DNA of 64,000 bases from Actinocorallia herbida (GCF_003751225.1 NZ_RJKE01000001.1:9176001-9240000); one strand, 5' to 3'. Positions 7,432 through 16,351 are shown, counted from the first letter of the stretch. The notes: generated by a model from the letters alone, not told the origin. A program made the numbers and translations.

Positions 7432-8274
7432 TCACTTCTTAGCGATGGCGGAAATGAGGTCTGCGGACTCCTCGGGCGAGAGTGCAGCCGCCGCAGCCCC
7501 TGAGTACGCCACGGTACAGCGCCGGACCTGCTCGATCTCCTCGATGTAGTGGCCGCCTGGGACGTACTCGACGTAGACCGTGTCCAGGTCGATCGGGGAA
7601 TCGAACTCGAAGATGACCATGCTGCCCTCGCCGAACGTCGGGTAGTCCGCAGCTGCGGTCGGGATGACGCGGATCTCGATGTTCGGCCGCTCCCCTTCGA
7701 CCAGGAGCTTCTCCAGTTGTCGGCGCATCGCGGCGTCACCGCCGATCGGCCTTCGCAGAACCTCTTCGGCCAGGACCACGCGGAGAGCCGGAGGTTTGTC
7801 CCGGAGCAGGATGGCCTGCCGTGTCATGCGGGCCTGGAGCCGGAGATCTGCTTCGCGTGCATCGCCGATGTGGCGGGCGATCAGCTCCCGCGCGTAGTCC
7901 GCAGTCTGGAGCAGGCCCGGAACGATCTCTTTCTGAAGTGTCAAGATTCGGTTCGCGGCGTCTTCCAGCTCGGCGTAGGACCCGGGGAAGACCTCACCGT
8001 ACGGAACCCACCACCCGCGTTCGCGGATCTGCCGGGTGAGGTCGATGAACGCGAGTCTTGTCGCCTGATCCGTGCCGCCGTAGACGCCGAGAATCTGGGT
8101 GACGTCAGCGACGGACGGCATTGTCACCGACGTCTCGATCCGAGACAACTTCGATCGCTGCCAACCGAGGGCCGCGGCGGCGTGCTCCCTCGTCAGTCCT
8201 GCGCGTTCGCGGAGTTTTACCAGCTCCGCCGCAAGTTTCCGGTGGCGAGCGGACCGGCCCTGCTGAGTGGACAT
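7432..8274 (-). CDS. HTH regulator with DUF5753 ligand domain (WhiJ/Scr1 type)
   Basis: The 280-residue protein has an N-terminal XRE helix-turn-helix (about residues 10-65: LVKLRERAGLTREHAAAALG, then LSRIETS) and a DUF5753 domain (about 95-275) with the conserved IVPGLLQTADYARE, RMTRQAIL and PSEVLRRPIGG-like segments (here AEEVLRRPIGGDAAMRRQL). Members regulate development and antibiotic production together with DUF397 partners. The ATG at 8274 was chosen because the HTH starts shortly after it. It is divergent from the HATPase gene, completing the usual trio. Confidence 0.9.
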   Translation of the reverse strand: MSTQQGRSARHRKLAAELVKLRERAGLTREHAAAALGWQRSKLSRIETSVTMPSVADVTQILGVYGGTDQATRLAFIDLTRQIRERGWWVPYGEVFPGSYAELEDAANRILTLQKEIVPGLLQTADYARELIARHIGDAREADLRLQARMTRQAILLRDKPPALRVVLAEEVLRRPIGGDAAMRRQLEKLLVEGERPNIEIRVIPTAAADYPTFGEGSMVIFEFDSPIDLDTVYVEYVPGGHYIEEIEQVRRCTVAYSGAAAAALSPEESADLISAIAKK

Positions 8275-8341
8275 GACGGCGAGTGTCCCATGCACGCACA
8301 GAGCGACCGGGGTTTGCTGGCCGGATGCGGCCAAGATTCAT

Positions 8342-8353
8342 TAGAAATTTCTA
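8342..8353. promoter_or_regulatory. TAGAAATTTCTA palindrome in the divergent intergenic region
   Basis: A perfect 12-bp AT-rich palindrome lies 68 bases upstream of the leftward DUF5753 regulator and 84 bases upstream of the rightward HATPase gene. Its position between the two promoters makes it a candidate operator for the regulator itself; this is inference from position. Confidence 0.4.
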
Positions 8354-8436
8354 CCTGGCTATGTGTTCTGCCTACTACATGATGTGCCTGTGCGCTGCGG
8401 AGAGTGGCGGTGCCGCGACTGTAAGGAGCATGATCA

Positions 8437-8868
8437 GTGGGACGGACTGGAAATCTCGTCGGCTTCTCCCGCATGCGCCCCGACAACCGGCTGCCTAGCC
8501 GAGCGAGGACGTGGACCGCGACCGTCGCCGCTCCCCACGCCGACGCCGACACCATCGACACGCTGCGGCTGCTCACCTCCGAAGTCGCCACGAACGCCGT
8601 CGAGCACGGTCACGCGACCGGGATCGTACGCGTGACGGTGCTGATCACCGCGGAACAGCGAGTTCGGGTCGAGGTCTTCAACGAGAACCCCCCGGCTGAC
8701 GGCGATGAGCACAGATGCCCGACGCCCCGTGCCGCCTCCGATGACGACGAGGACGGCCGTGGCCTTTTGCTCCTCGACGCACTCGCCCACTCCTGGGGCC
8801 ACGGCCCGGGCCCGGACGGCAAGGGCACCACCGTCTGGTTCGAGATCGACGCCAAGGCGTCCGCCTAG
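8437..8868 (+). CDS. RsbW-like ATP-binding protein (HATPase_c_2)
   Basis: The 143-residue protein has the GHKL boxes of anti-sigma-factor-type kinases: N box around S48-E49-V-A-T-N53-A-V-E-H, G1 box GRGLLLL at 107-113 and G2 box GKGTTVWFE at 128-136. The D-box region reads FNENPP instead of the common D-x-S-x-x-x-P. Such small ATPases accompany DUF397/DUF5753 pairs in actinomycetes and are thought to act in partner switching. The start is GTG 8437 with an AAGGAG Shine-Dalgarno sequence 7 bases upstream. Confidence 0.85.
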   Translation: MGRTGNLVGFSRMRPDNRLPSRARTWTATVAAPHADADTIDTLRLLTSEVATNAVEHGHATGIVRVTVLITAEQRVRVEVFNENPPADGDEHRCPTPRAASDDDEDGRGLLLLDALAHSWGHGPGPDGKGTTVWFEIDAKASA

Positions 8869-8990
8869 CGCGCGCGGCGGGTGGGCCCTCAGCGCCCTGC
8901 CCGTCCGCCGTGCCCCACAACGAGAACGGCCCCGGCCGCTGCGCGAACAGCGGGACCCGGAGCCTCGGCCAGGAAACGAGGTCCTGACTT

Positions 8991-9611
8991 ATGCGCGATC
9001 GTAGCGAGCCCGAGCTCCTGCCCACATGCGCTACCACCGCTCCGGACGGAATCGCGGCCCCGCGCGCGCATCGCGTCCCTCACCCGGGAGACCGCCCCGT
9101 AGCGTCCGCCCGCCCGCTCATGGCCGTCGCCGACTCCGGCTCATGGGCATCCGTCGCACAGACCCCCGTCCGACCGGCCCGCCCGGGCCAAGCCGTCCCC
9201 CGCCCTCAGGACATGGCCACCCTCCTGGCCTCCTTCCCCGAAGCCGCGACCCTCTTCTGGGGCGACTCCACCCACCTCTGGCGAGCCCTCGTCCGCATCG
9301 ACGGCCGCGACGACTGGGTCACCGCCGACACCCTCGAACACCTGGGCCACGCCCTCTGGACCCTCCTGCGGACCCGCCGCCCTTCGCCCGGTCCCCACCC
9401 GCACGCCCGTCCGCGCCGTGTCCGCCCCGCCCCGCCTGCTCCCCCGCTTCCCGCGGCTTCGCGCGGCCCGGTCCAGATCCGGCGCAGCGCAGCCGACGAC
9501 TACTGGCCCGGACTCGGCCACCTTTCCTCGAGCCAGGATCCCGGCCCGCGCCGTCCGCCGGGCCTCCTCGCCCGGCTGGGCGACCGCGTCCGCTCCTGGC
9601 GCGCCGCGTAA
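8991..9611 (+). CDS. Hypothetical protein of the WhiJ-like neighbourhood
   Basis: The 206-residue frame contains a compact, plausible domain at about residues 70-130 (MATLLASFPEAATLFWGD, then HLWRALVRIDGRDDW, then TLEHLGHALWTLL). This resembles short actinomycete proteins in which a phenylalanine/tryptophan-rich sheet is followed by a helix. The flanks are Pro/Arg-rich and low complexity and may be disordered. It lies 122 bases after the HATPase gene on the same strand, as similar small proteins often do. Function is unknown, and a shorter start (for example the ATG at 9120 or 9213) is possible. Confidence 0.5.
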   Translation: MRDRSEPELLPTCATTAPDGIAAPRAHRVPHPGDRPVASARPLMAVADSGSWASVAQTPVRPARPGQAVPRPQDMATLLASFPEAATLFWGDSTHLWRALVRIDGRDDWVTADTLEHLGHALWTLLRTRRPSPGPHPHARPRRVRPAPPAPPLPAASRGPVQIRRSAADDYWPGLGHLSSSQDPGPRRPPGLLARLGDRVRSWRAA

Positions 9612-9700
9612 CGCCCCCAGCCTCCTGCGCTTGCCCCCGGCTGCATCCGCCGCGCTCACGGTCGCTGTCACCGAGTCCAGAAAATCTGTAGCCATCGGTG

Positions 9701-9729
9701 TAGACATTCGTGATCGGTGTGGGTAGTGT
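9701..9729 (+). promoter_or_regulatory. Vegetative-type promoter for the MerR-gene leader
   Basis: TAGACA (9701-9706) and TAGTGT (9724-9729) are separated by exactly 17 bases, close to the actinomycete housekeeping sigma consensus. Transcription would start near 9736, leaving almost 500 bases before the next credible start codon at 10232. Confidence 0.55.
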
Positions 9730-9735
9730 TTCTGT

Positions 9736-10231
9736 CATCAGAAGAAAAGAGTCCATGAGGCGGGGTAGAGACGAACTGCCCCGGTGTGATGGATCGCAGG
9801 ACGGGCGAAGGCCCGGCGTGCAAGAGCCGGTCGAGGCTCAGTACGGCGGGCGCGCGCTCGGGAACGTCGCAGTACGGCGAAGGCCGGGTGTGATCGAGCC
9901 AGGGCAGTGAAAGGGGCTCGTGAGCACCCGGCGCGCGTCGGCTCCTGCGGCGACGAAGTACAGCGGTACGGCAGTACGAGCAAGATCGAGTAAGTGAACG
10001 AACGATCTAGTCAGAGGGAAAGGAGTGTTCGCATCATCAGGATCGCCTGGCCGGCGAGTTGGCCGGTCGGGTACCGCGGTTCCACGGATAGGTGGTGGTC
10101 TTCGGTCAAGCAGACGCGATCCCTGAGATCCGGCGCTTTCACGGCCGGACGATGGTGTTGAAACTCAAATAGTCAGGTTCGGGCCCCGGCGCATGCGCGC
10201 CGGGGCCCCAGGTGCGTTCCCGGAAGGTTTC
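9736..10231 (+). ncRNA. Candidate structured leader or non-coding RNA upstream of the MerR-like gene
   Basis: No convincing reading frame exists between 9612 and 10231, but the stretch is full of short inverted and direct repeats. Two hairpins have the same GAAG loop: CGGGC/GCCCG (9802-9815) and CGGC/GCCG (9875-9886). Others are GAGCC/GGCTC (9824-9839) and CGAGCC/GGCTCG (9895-9920). The block TCGCAG-ACGG-CGAAGGCC-GG occurs twice in near-identical form (9794-9820 and 9867-9890), and GTACGGC occurs three times. The region ends with a 12-bp GC hairpin (10181-10208). It is either a long 5' leader of the MerR-like gene or a separate RNA. It lacks the hallmark motifs of RNase P RNA and tmRNA. Confidence 0.4.
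10181..10208 (+). terminator. 12-bp GC hairpin just before the MerR-like gene (terminator or attenuator)
   Basis: GGGCCCCGGCGC (10181-10192) pairs perfectly with 10197-10208 around the tetraloop ATGC. It ends 13 bases before the GGAAGG Shine-Dalgarno sequence (10222-10227) of the MerR-like gene. It could end the upstream RNA or control read-through into the gene. Confidence 0.6.
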
Positions 10232-10570
10232 ATGACTTCAGTACCCCAAGAGCCCGGTCCCGGCCACGATCGGTTCCAAGACCGGATGGACGATGAGGAC
10301 TACCCCGCATACAGCATGGGACGGGCCTCGGAGATCCTCGGCGTCACGCCCGCGTTCCTACGAGCCTTGGGCGCAGCCAAGCTGATCGAACCGCTGCGCT
10401 CCGAGGGCGGCCACCGCCGCTTCTCCCGCTACCAGCTCCGCCTGGCCCAGCGCGCCCGCGAGCTCGTCGACAACGGCACCGCCCTGGACTCGGCCTGCCG
10501 GATCATCATCCTGGAAGACCAGCTCGCCGAAGCCCTGCGCATCAACGAACAACTCAAAGCCGACAAGTAA
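10232..10570 (+). CDS. MerR-like helix-turn-helix protein
   Basis: This 112-residue protein has a MerR-type DNA-binding domain (residues about 27-72: YSMGRASEILGVTPAFLRAL, then LRSEGGHRRFSRYQL) followed by a helix (ARELVDNGTALDSACRIIIL) and a short coiled tail. It lacks the effector-binding C-terminus of classical MerR proteins. Very similar short proteins (DDxDYPAYxMGRAAE motif) are widespread and strongly conserved in actinomycetes; their role is not established. I chose ATG 10232 because GGAAGG precedes it and because an earlier in-frame ATG at 10193 lies in the loop of the hairpin. The long structured leader is its most unusual feature. Confidence 0.85.
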   Translation: MTSVPQEPGPGHDRFQDRMDDEDYPAYSMGRASEILGVTPAFLRALGAAKLIEPLRSEGGHRRFSRYQLRLAQRARELVDNGTALDSACRIIILEDQLAEALRINEQLKADK

Positions 10571-10781
10571 CCCGCCCCGCCTGGGCGCCGGGCCGCACGA
10601 TGTCGGTGCGGGCGCATTCGGCGGACGAGCTGTGGGACATGTCGTCGCCGGTCTGTGCGGGTTCTGGGTGAGGCGGCCGTCGAAGGCGCTCAAGGCTCAG
10701 GACGGCGGCGGGCGCGCGGCTGTCTTCCGAGCAGGCCATAGGTCACCCCCGGGCTTCGCCGGTGCCGTCCACGGGCTGTGT

Positions 10782-11072
10782 TCAGAGGTCGAAGACTCGG
10801 GCGTGGAGGACTGTGCGCTGGTGTAGGGCGGCGCGGAGGGCTCGGTGAAGGCCGTCCTCCAGGTAGAAGTCGCCGTTCCAGTGAACTACGTGAGGGAAGA
10901 GGTCGCCGTAGAAGGTGGAGTCCTTGGCGAGGAGGGAGTGGAGGTCGAGTTCGCGCTTGGTGGTGGTGAGCTCGTCCAGGCGGACCTGGCGCGGGGGGAT
11001 CTTCGCCCAGTCCCGCGCCTGGAGTCCGTGGTCGGGGTAGGGGCGGCCGTCGCCCACCGCTTTGAAGATCAC
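10782..11072 (-). CDS. Small ParB-like/VapB-annotated conserved protein
   Basis: The 96-residue protein (GTG start) has a compact conserved body: GRPYPDHGLQARDW, then PPRQVRLDELTTTKRELDL, then DLFPHVVHWNGDFYLEDGLH-RALRAALHQRTVLHARV. The central IPPRQVxLDEL and the YLEDGLHRALRA segments resemble a reduced ParB/sulfiredoxin-like fold. Homologues in actinomycetes are often labelled VapB-family antitoxin, but I see no toxin gene next to it. Its function is uncertain. Confidence 0.65.
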   Translation of the reverse strand: MIFKAVGDGRPYPDHGLQARDWAKIPPRQVRLDELTTTKRELDLHSLLAKDSTFYGDLFPHVVHWNGDFYLEDGLHRALRAALHQRTVLHARVFDL

Positions 11073-11121
11073 GGGTCGGAGTCTAGGGCCGCAGGACGGG
11101 GCCGGTCATCAGTGCACACTC

Positions 11122-11988
11122 CTAGATCGCACCCTTGAACGTGTTGCAACGCGACGGATCACCGGAGGAATACCCCTCTGTCAACCATTTGGTGCGCTGG
11201 GCCGAGGTGCCGTGCGTGAACGCGTCGGGGCGGACGTAGCCCTGCGATCGGCTCTGGATCCGGTCGTCGCCGACGGCCTGGGCCGCGCTCAGCGCCTGAT
11301 CGAGATCCTGCTGAGTGATCTGCGCCAGATACCCCGTCTGCACGGCATTGCGCATCCAGACCCCGGCGTAGCAGTCGGCCTGGAGCTCCATCCGCACCGC
11401 GGGACTGGAAGCACCCGAGGTGCCTTGCTGGACCTTGTTCATCACGCCCAGCTGGTTCTGCACATGGTGCCCGTACTCGTGGCCGATCACGTACGCCTGC
11501 GCGGCGGGACCCCCCTCCGCGCCGTACTTGGACTGGAGCTCGTCGAAGAAGGTGAGGTCCAGATAGACCTTCTGGTCGGCGGGGCAGTAGAACGGGCCCA
11601 CCTGCGCCGTCGCGTAGCCGCAGCCCGTCTGGGTGGCGCCCTCGAAGAGCTGGGTCTTGGCCTGCGTGTAGGTGAGGCCGCTGTTGGCGAACACCTTGCC
11701 CCAGTAGTCCTGGACGCTGTTCACGACGCCCACCACGAGGCAGTCGCCTCCCTGCTCGGCGTCGACGCCCGTGAGGCACTTCTTCTGGACGTCGCTCGCC
11801 TCCTGGACCTCCTGCGGCGCCTGCTGTCGCTGCTGGGCGTACTGCCCCTCCTCGAACGGGTTCACGCCGAAGAAGATCGCCGCGAGGATGCCGATCAGGC
11901 CGCCGCCCGCCGCCACGTTCCGGCCCCGCTTCCCCCGGCTGACCTCGACCTGGGACGGATCCAGCCGCACGTCATCGTTGAAGTCCAC
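11122..11988 (-). CDS. Neutral zinc metallopeptidase (YpfJ family)
   Basis: The 288-residue protein has a short cytoplasmic N-terminus, a single TM helix (about residues 25-42) and an extracellular peptidase domain. The zinc site is H170-E-Y-G-H174, with a likely third ligand E201 in the conserved ELQADCYAGV helix, both standard for the putative neutral zinc metallopeptidase family. Four cysteines (71, 83, 123, 135) may form disulphides. Substrates are unknown; envelope protein turnover is the usual suggestion. The start is GTG at 11988. It stands alone behind a terminator. Confidence 0.92.
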   Translation of the reverse strand: MDFNDDVRLDPSQVEVSRGKRGRNVAAGGGLIGILAAIFFGVNPFEEGQYAQQRQQAPQEVQEASDVQKKCLTGVDAEQGGDCLVVGVVNSVQDYWGKVFANSGLTYTQAKTQLFEGATQTGCGYATAQVGPFYCPADQKVYLDLTFFDELQSKYGAEGGPAAQAYVIGHEYGHHVQNQLGVMNKVQQGTSGASSPAVRMELQADCYAGVWMRNAVQTGYLAQITQQDLDQALSAAQAVGDDRIQSRSQGYVRPDAFTHGTSAQRTKWLTEGYSSGDPSRCNTFKGAI

Positions 11989-12061
11989 GAATGTCCAGAT
12001 AGCCGGAGAAGTGCCGGGATAAGCCCTGTGAAACCTCTGGCTATCCCGAAAAGAGCAGCAA

Positions 12062-12104
12062 AACGCCCGATCGGCGGTCCGCTTCGGGCCGTCGATCGGG
12101 CGTT
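12062..12104 (-). terminator. Terminator of the MacAB-like operon
   Basis: AACGCCCGATCG (12062-12073) pairs perfectly with CGATCGGGCGTT (12093-12104); the loop contains a smaller imperfect hairpin. It begins 8 bases past the permease stop codon on the leftward transcript and before the metallopeptidase gene. Confidence 0.75.
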
Positions 12105-12111
12105 CTCGTCA

Positions 12112-13329
12112 CTACGGGGTGCTGAGGGCCGCCGTCGGGGACAGGCGGGCCGCGCGCGTCGCCGGGTAGAGGCCCGCGACCACGCCGATCAGCAGGGTCA
12201 CGCCCAGCGCCGCGGGCAGCGACCACAGCGGGATCGCGATCGGCCAGCCTTGCGACACCGCGTACCCCGCGGTGATCGCCGCGGACAGCAGCGTCCCGCC
12301 CACCCCGCCGAGCGCCGACAGCAACAGCGATTCGGTGAGGAATTGGGCGAGGACATGCCTACGGGTAGCGCCAAGCGCGCGGCGGAGCCCGATCTCAGCC
12401 CGGCGCTCCAGCACCGAGATGATCATCGTGTTCGCCACCCCGACCCCGCCGACCAGCAGCGCGACCGCGCCCAGCCCGAGCAGCAGCCCGGTGAACGCGC
12501 GGTCCGTGGCCTGCTGGGCCGCCAGCGCGTCCGACGGACGGGACACCTTCACCTCGCCCGGCGCCTCCGGGTTCGCCGTCGCCGCGAGCACCGCGCGCAC
12601 CTCCGCCACGTGCGCGTCGCCCGTCCGGGTGTAGACCGTCGTCGGACTGCCGTCGAACCCCAAGCGCTCCCGCGCCGCGGGCCAGCCGACCAGCGCCGCG
12701 GAATCCAGCTCCGACGCCAGCTCGACGGGTTCGAGCACCCCGACGACCGTGAACCACTCGCCGCCGAGCAGCACCCGGGCGCCCAGCCCGCCGACGCCGA
12801 GCTGCTTCGCCGCGTCCGCGCCCAGGACCGTCACCGGGTACCGGGCCGTGGCGGCGTTCAGCCAGGTCCCCGCCGCGAGCCGGGCGCCGACCGTGCCGGG
12901 GAGGTCCAGATGGGCCGCCCGGACCGTAAGGCCGCCGCTCTGTTCCTCGGGGATCCGGTCCGAGCGGTAGACGTTCGCGTCCGGGACGACGCCGGACGCC
13001 GCGACCCGGCGGACCGGGCCGATCCGGGAGATCATCGCGACCGACTCTTCCGGCAGCGCCGCCTCGTCGCCGAACATCGTCTGGCCCGGCCCGACCGTCA
13101 GCAGGTCGGTGCCGAGCGCGGCGAGCGCCCGGTCGACCTCGGCCCGGCCGGACGAGGAGACGCCGAGCACCGAGACCATCGCGGCGATCCCGATGGCGAT
13201 GCCCAGTGCGCTAAGGAACGCGCGCACCTTACGGGAGCGCAGCCCGACCGCGCCCGTCCGCAGCACGTCCCGGGGGAGCAGCCGCGAGGGAGGCGGGGCG
13301 TGGAGCATCGGCGGGGACTGGACGGTCAC
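12112..13329 (-). CDS. MacB/FtsX-family ABC transporter permease
   Basis: The 405-residue permease has the MacB layout: one N-terminal TM helix (about residues 36-60, [21 protein letters not shown]), a large extracytoplasmic domain (about 62-270) and three C-terminal TM helices (about 280-400). The motif [22 protein letters not shown], the coupling helix of the FtsX superfamily, is present. It works with the ATPase and adaptor encoded just upstream, exporting or mechanically transmitting across the membrane rather than importing. The GTG start overlaps the ATPase stop (GTGA), so translation is coupled. Confidence 0.92.
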   Translation of the reverse strand: MTVQSPPMLHAPPPSRLLPRDVLRTGAVGLRSRKVRAFLSALGIAIGIAAMVSVLGVSSSGRAEVDRALAALGTDLLTVGPGQTMFGDEAALPEESVAMISRIGPVRRVAASGVVPDANVYRSDRIPEEQSGGLTVRAAHLDLPGTVGARLAAGTWLNAATARYPVTVLGADAAKQLGVGGLGARVLLGGEWFTVVGVLEPVELASELDSAALVGWPAARERLGFDGSPTTVYTRTGDAHVAEVRAVLAATANPEAPGEVKVSRPSDALAAQQATDRAFTGLLLGLGAVALLVGGVGVANTMIISVLERRAEIGLRRALGATRRHVLAQFLTESLLLSALGGVGGTLLSAAITAGYAVSQGWPIAIPLWSLPAALGVTLLIGVVAGLYPATRAARLSPTAALSTP

Positions 13330-13997
13330 GGCACCAGCCCCCCGTCCCGCATCGCGACCCTGCGCGGCAGCTCCGCGGCGATCTCCTGGTCGTGCGTGAT
13401 CACCACGACGGCGGTCCCGGCCTCGTTCAGCTCGTGCAGCAGCGAGATGACGCCCGCGCCCGACACCGAGTCGAGATTGCCGGTCGGCTCGTCGGCCAGC
13501 AGCAGCGCCGGATCGCCCACCACGGCCCGCGCGATCGCGACCCGCTGCCGCTCACCGCCCGACAGCTCCTGCGGCCGGTGCCGCATCCGGGAGGCGAGCC
13601 CCACCCGCGTCAGCGCCCGCTCCGCCTGCGCCAGCCGCTCCCGCAGCGGGATCCCCGCGTACAGCAGGCCGTCGGCGACGTTGTCGAGCGCGGACCTGCC
13701 CGCGGTCAGATGGAACTGCTGGAAGACGAAGCCGATCCGATGCGCCCGCAGGGCCGACAGGCGTCCGTCAGACAAGCGGGACACCTCCTGCCCCGCGACC
13801 CGGACGACCCCTGAGGACGGCCTGTCGAGCGTCCCCATCAGATGCAGCATCGTGGACTTGCCAGACCCCGAAGGCCCGACGATGCCTACGAACTCGCCCT
13901 GGCCGATCGTCAGGGACACCTCGCGGACGGCCGTCACGCCGCCGCCGTAGACCTTGCTCACGTTGACGAGCTCCACGACCTGCCCATCGGGCGTCAT
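13326..13997 (-). CDS. MacB-type ABC transporter ATP-binding protein (LolD-like)
   Basis: The 223-residue ATPase has Walker [10 protein letters not shown] (41-49), Q-loop VFQQFHL, signature LSGGERQR (145-152), Walker [14 protein letters not shown] and the H-loop H202. The GNLD D-loop and the short length are typical of the LolD/MacB group. The ATG at 13997 overlaps the adaptor stop (ATGA), and the end overlaps the permease start (GTGA). It powers the FtsX-like permease. Confidence 0.95.
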   Translation of the reverse strand: MTPDGQVVELVNVSKVYGGGVTAVREVSLTIGQGEFVGIVGPSGSGKSTMLHLMGTLDRPSSGVVRVAGQEVSRLSDGRLSALRAHRIGFVFQQFHLTAGRSALDNVADGLLYAGIPLRERLAQAERALTRVGLASRMRHRPQELSGGERQRVAIARAVVGDPALLLADEPTGNLDSVSGAGVISLLHELNEAGTAVVVITHDQEIAAELPRRVAMRDGGLVP

Positions 13998-15049
13998 TCC
14001 GGCACTCCCACGACGTCGCCCTCGGCGAGGTCGGCGGAGGACACCTCGACGAGGCCGCCCGCGAACATGCCCGTCTCGACGGCGATGATCCGGGAGGCGC
14101 CGCCTTCCACGACCTCCACCCCGTAGCCGCCCTCCGCGAGGGAGAGAAGCGCCGCGACGGGGACGGCCAGGACGTCCTTGCGCGTCTCCGAGGTGAAGGA
14201 GACGGTCACGGACGCCTCGTTGAGGGAACCCGCGTCCTTGGGCTCGTCCAGGGCGATCGTCACCTCGATCTCCGTCTCGGGATCGGAACGGTCGTCCTCG
14301 GCGGCGGCCACCACCGTCTCGACTTCGGTGATCTTGCCTGTCGTCGTCTTGTCGTCGGGAAGGGTGAGGGCCACCTTGGCGCCCTTCTTGGCGAGGCGCT
14401 GGTCGTCCACCGAGAGGGAGACGGTGACGGCGCGCTCCTGGCCCGTCAGGGCGAGGACGTCCGTGCCGGGCTGGACCGCGTCGCCCTTGTCGGCGATGCG
14501 GGAATGGACCCTTGAGGCGCCGTCCGCGTAGTGGACACGGGCCGGGTCGAGCGTTCCGGTCTCGGTGACGCCCAGGTCGTCCTGCCACTCCTCGACGGCC
14601 GCGGCCGTCGCGTAGGTGTACTCCTTGTCCACCGTGAAGCCCCGGTAGCCCAGGGCCCACAGGTTCTTCTCGAACTGGAGGACGTCGCGGCCGGAGGAGC
14701 CGGAAGACAGGACGCGGTAGGCGGGGAGGCCGCCGTAGAGGAGGACCACGGGGTCGTCATCGACCCGGTACAGGGTCTCGCCCCTGCCGACCGTGCTTCC
14801 GGACTTCGCCAGGCTCGTCAAGGTGCCGGCCAGGCCGGACGCGACGTTGACGTCGTCGCCATGACCGAGCGTTCCGGTCTCGTCCTGCGTGTCGCGCAGG
14901 GTCTGCCGGACGACCTCCGCCGTCGCGGGCGGTAGCGCGCTCTTGCCTTCCGAGGGCTCGCCGTCGCGCGTCCCGAGCGCCGCCGCGGACGCCGCCGCCA
15001 CGCCCGCCACCGCGAGGACCACTCCTGCGGTGAGAAGCCGCCGCCGCAT
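13994..15049 (-). CDS. Membrane-anchored adaptor (MacA-like) with peptidoglycan-binding domain
   Basis: The 351-residue protein starts with a TM anchor (residues 7-25). It has a short biotinyl-lipoyl-like half-motif ([24 protein letters not shown], split at residues 71-94), an inserted peptidoglycan-binding-1 domain (about 118-168: [17 protein letters not shown], then [12 protein letters not shown]) and a C-terminal beta-barrel/membrane-proximal part. Actinomycete MacAB-like systems use this adaptor-plus-PG-binding design to link the permease to the cell wall. The ATG at 15049 overlaps the lipoprotein stop (TGATG). Confidence 0.88.
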   Translation of the reverse strand: MRRRLLTAGVVLAVAGVAAASAAALGTRDGEPSEGKSALPPATAEVVRQTLRDTQDETGTLGHGDDVNVASGLAGTLTSLAKSGSTVGRGETLYRVDDDPVVLLYGGLPAYRVLSSGSSGRDVLQFEKNLWALGYRGFTVDKEYTYATAAAVEEWQDDLGVTETGTLDPARVHYADGASRVHSRIADKGDAVQPGTDVLALTGQERAVTVSLSVDDQRLAKKGAKVALTLPDDKTTTGKITEVETVVAAAEDDRSDPETEIEVTIALDEPKDAGSLNEASVTVSFTSETRKDVLAVPVAALLSLAEGGYGVEVVEGGASRIIAVETGMFAGGLVEVSSADLAEGDVVGVPE

Positions 15050-15576
15050 CAGTTCTCGCTCTCGAGGCGAGGACCGGCGTCGGAAGGCTGGCACTTCTTC
15101 TGGGCCGCCTCGAACGCCGGGTCGTCCGGCTCGATCCCCATGTCCGGGGTGATGTTGATGCCGCCGTCGGCGTTCGGGTCGGGGAACTTGGGGTACCCGT
15201 TGTCGCGCATGCAGCGGGACATCTCCAGCATCTTCTCCCGCTGTTCCGGGTCGTTCTGGGACATGTCGCCGCCGTTCGGCAGGAGAGACCGGCACTTCTC
15301 CTGCGCGGCGTCGACCTTGGCCTTGTCCATGCCCTCGGGGATCTTCAGCTCGAACCTGGTGTGGCCCTCGGCGTCGGTCTTGGGGTCGTCCATCGGGATC
15401 CCGTTCTCCCGCATACAGGCGGCGTAGGCCGTGGGCGAGCCCTCCTCCGCCTGCGCGGAGGCCGACGTGGTGGGGGTGCCCCCGGCCGTCGCGACCTTGG
15501 GCCCCTCGTCCGACCCGCCGCAGGCGGTCGTTCCGGCGAGGAGGAGGCTGAGCGCGATGCCTGTGATCAGGCGCAT
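15049..15576 (-). CDS. Lipoprotein with duplicated CMRxNG motif, first gene of the efflux operon
   Basis: The 175-residue product has a lipoprotein signal (LLLAGTTAC, lipobox Cys about residue 19). Its mature part contains an internal duplication: ACMRENGIPMDDPKTDAEG and RCMRDNGYPKFPDPNADGG, each followed by an acidic Met-rich helix and a KC(R/Q) motif, so two Cys pairs are likely. Such lipoproteins open MacAB-type operons next to two-component systems in actinomycetes and may be sensor or substrate-binding accessories. The ATG at 15576 gives the signal peptide directly; the longer in-frame extension does not. Confidence 0.85.
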   Translation of the reverse strand: MRLITGIALSLLLAGTTACGGSDEGPKVATAGGTPTTSASAQAEEGSPTAYAACMRENGIPMDDPKTDAEGHTRFELKIPEGMDKAKVDAAQEKCRSLLPNGGDMSQNDPEQREKMLEMSRCMRDNGYPKFPDPNADGGINITPDMGIEPDDPAFEAAQKKCQPSDAGPRLESEN

Positions 15577-15700
15577 CTTCGTGCCCTTCCGGCCAGGAGC
15601 TTCCCGGCCTTCCGCTGGGAAGTAGACCGAGCCGGGCGTTTCCCGCCGGTTTCCGAAAGGCTTAACGCCGAAGCAACACCTCCGCGGGTATCGATAGGCC

Positions 15701-16351
15701 ATGCGCATCCTTGTGGTGGAGGACGAACCCCTGCTCGCCGAAGCCGTCGCCGAGTGGCTGAGGGGCGACGCCCACGCCGTCGACGTCACGGGCGACGGCG
15801 GCGCGGCGCTGGAGCGGATCGGCGTGCACGACTACGACGTCGTGGTGCTCGACCGCGACCTGCCCGTCGTGCACGGCGACGACGTGTGCCGCGCGCTCGC
15901 CCCCGGCAGCGCGCGGGTGCTCATGCTGACCGCGGCGGCCGACGTGTCCGCGAGGGTCGCGGGCCTGGGACTCGGCGCCGACGACTACCTGACCAAGCCC
16001 TTCGCGTTCGCCGAACTCGCCGCCCGCGTCACCGCGCTCGGCCGGCGGACCGGCGCGGACGTGCCGCCCGTTCTGGAGCGGGCGGGCATCCGGCTCGACC
16101 CGCACCGGCGAGAAGTGTTCCGCGACGGGCGTTATGTCGCGCTGTCCCGCAAGGAGTTCGCCGTACTCGCCGAGCTGCTGCGCGCGGACGGGGGCGTGGT
16201 GTCCGCCGAAAGGCTGCTGGAGAAGGCCTGGGACGAACACGCGGACCCGTTCACGGGGGCGGTCCGCGTGGCGGTGCTCAAACTGCGTCGCAAACTGGGC
16301 GAACCGGTTGTGATCATCACCGAGCAGGGAGCGGGGTACCGGATCCCATGA
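15701..16351 (+). CDS. OmpR-family response regulator
   Basis: The 216-residue regulator has a receiver domain with acidic pocket E7-D8, phosphoacceptor D51, T77 and K99, and an OmpR-type winged helix at about residues 125-215 (SRKEFAVLAELLRADGGVVS; VRVAVLKLRRKLG; GAGYRIP). It is divergent from the lipoprotein-MacAB operon across a 124-base spacer, which makes that operon its most likely target. Its stop overlaps the kinase start (ATGA). Confidence 0.95.
   Translation: MRILVVEDEPLLAEAVAEWLRGDAHAVDVTGDGGAALERIGVHDYDVVVLDRDLPVVHGDDVCRALAPGSARVLMLTAAADVSARVAGLGLGADDYLTKPFAFAELAARVTALGRRTGADVPPVLERAGIRLDPHRREVFRDGRYVALSRKEFAVLAELLRADGGVVSAERLLEKAWDEHADPFTGAVRVAVLKLRRKLGEPVVIITEQGAGYRIP

Noticed and set aside
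9736-10180. RNase P RNA, tmRNA or 6S RNA as identity of the leader
   Set aside because: The hallmark GAGGAAAGTCC-type and AAACCC elements of RNase P RNA and the tRNA-like end of tmRNA are absent; 6S RNA cannot be judged by eye but is shorter.
10571-10781. Toxin gene paired with the VapB-annotated small protein
   Set aside because: No frame with PIN-domain residues or any plausible start exists beside it; the annotation name alone does not imply a toxin-antitoxin system.
11062-13950. 962-codon rightward open frame
   Set aside because: It is antisense to the metallopeptidase and the MacAB-like genes, is Arg/Ala/Pro-rich without motifs, and arises from the GC-rich third positions of those genes.
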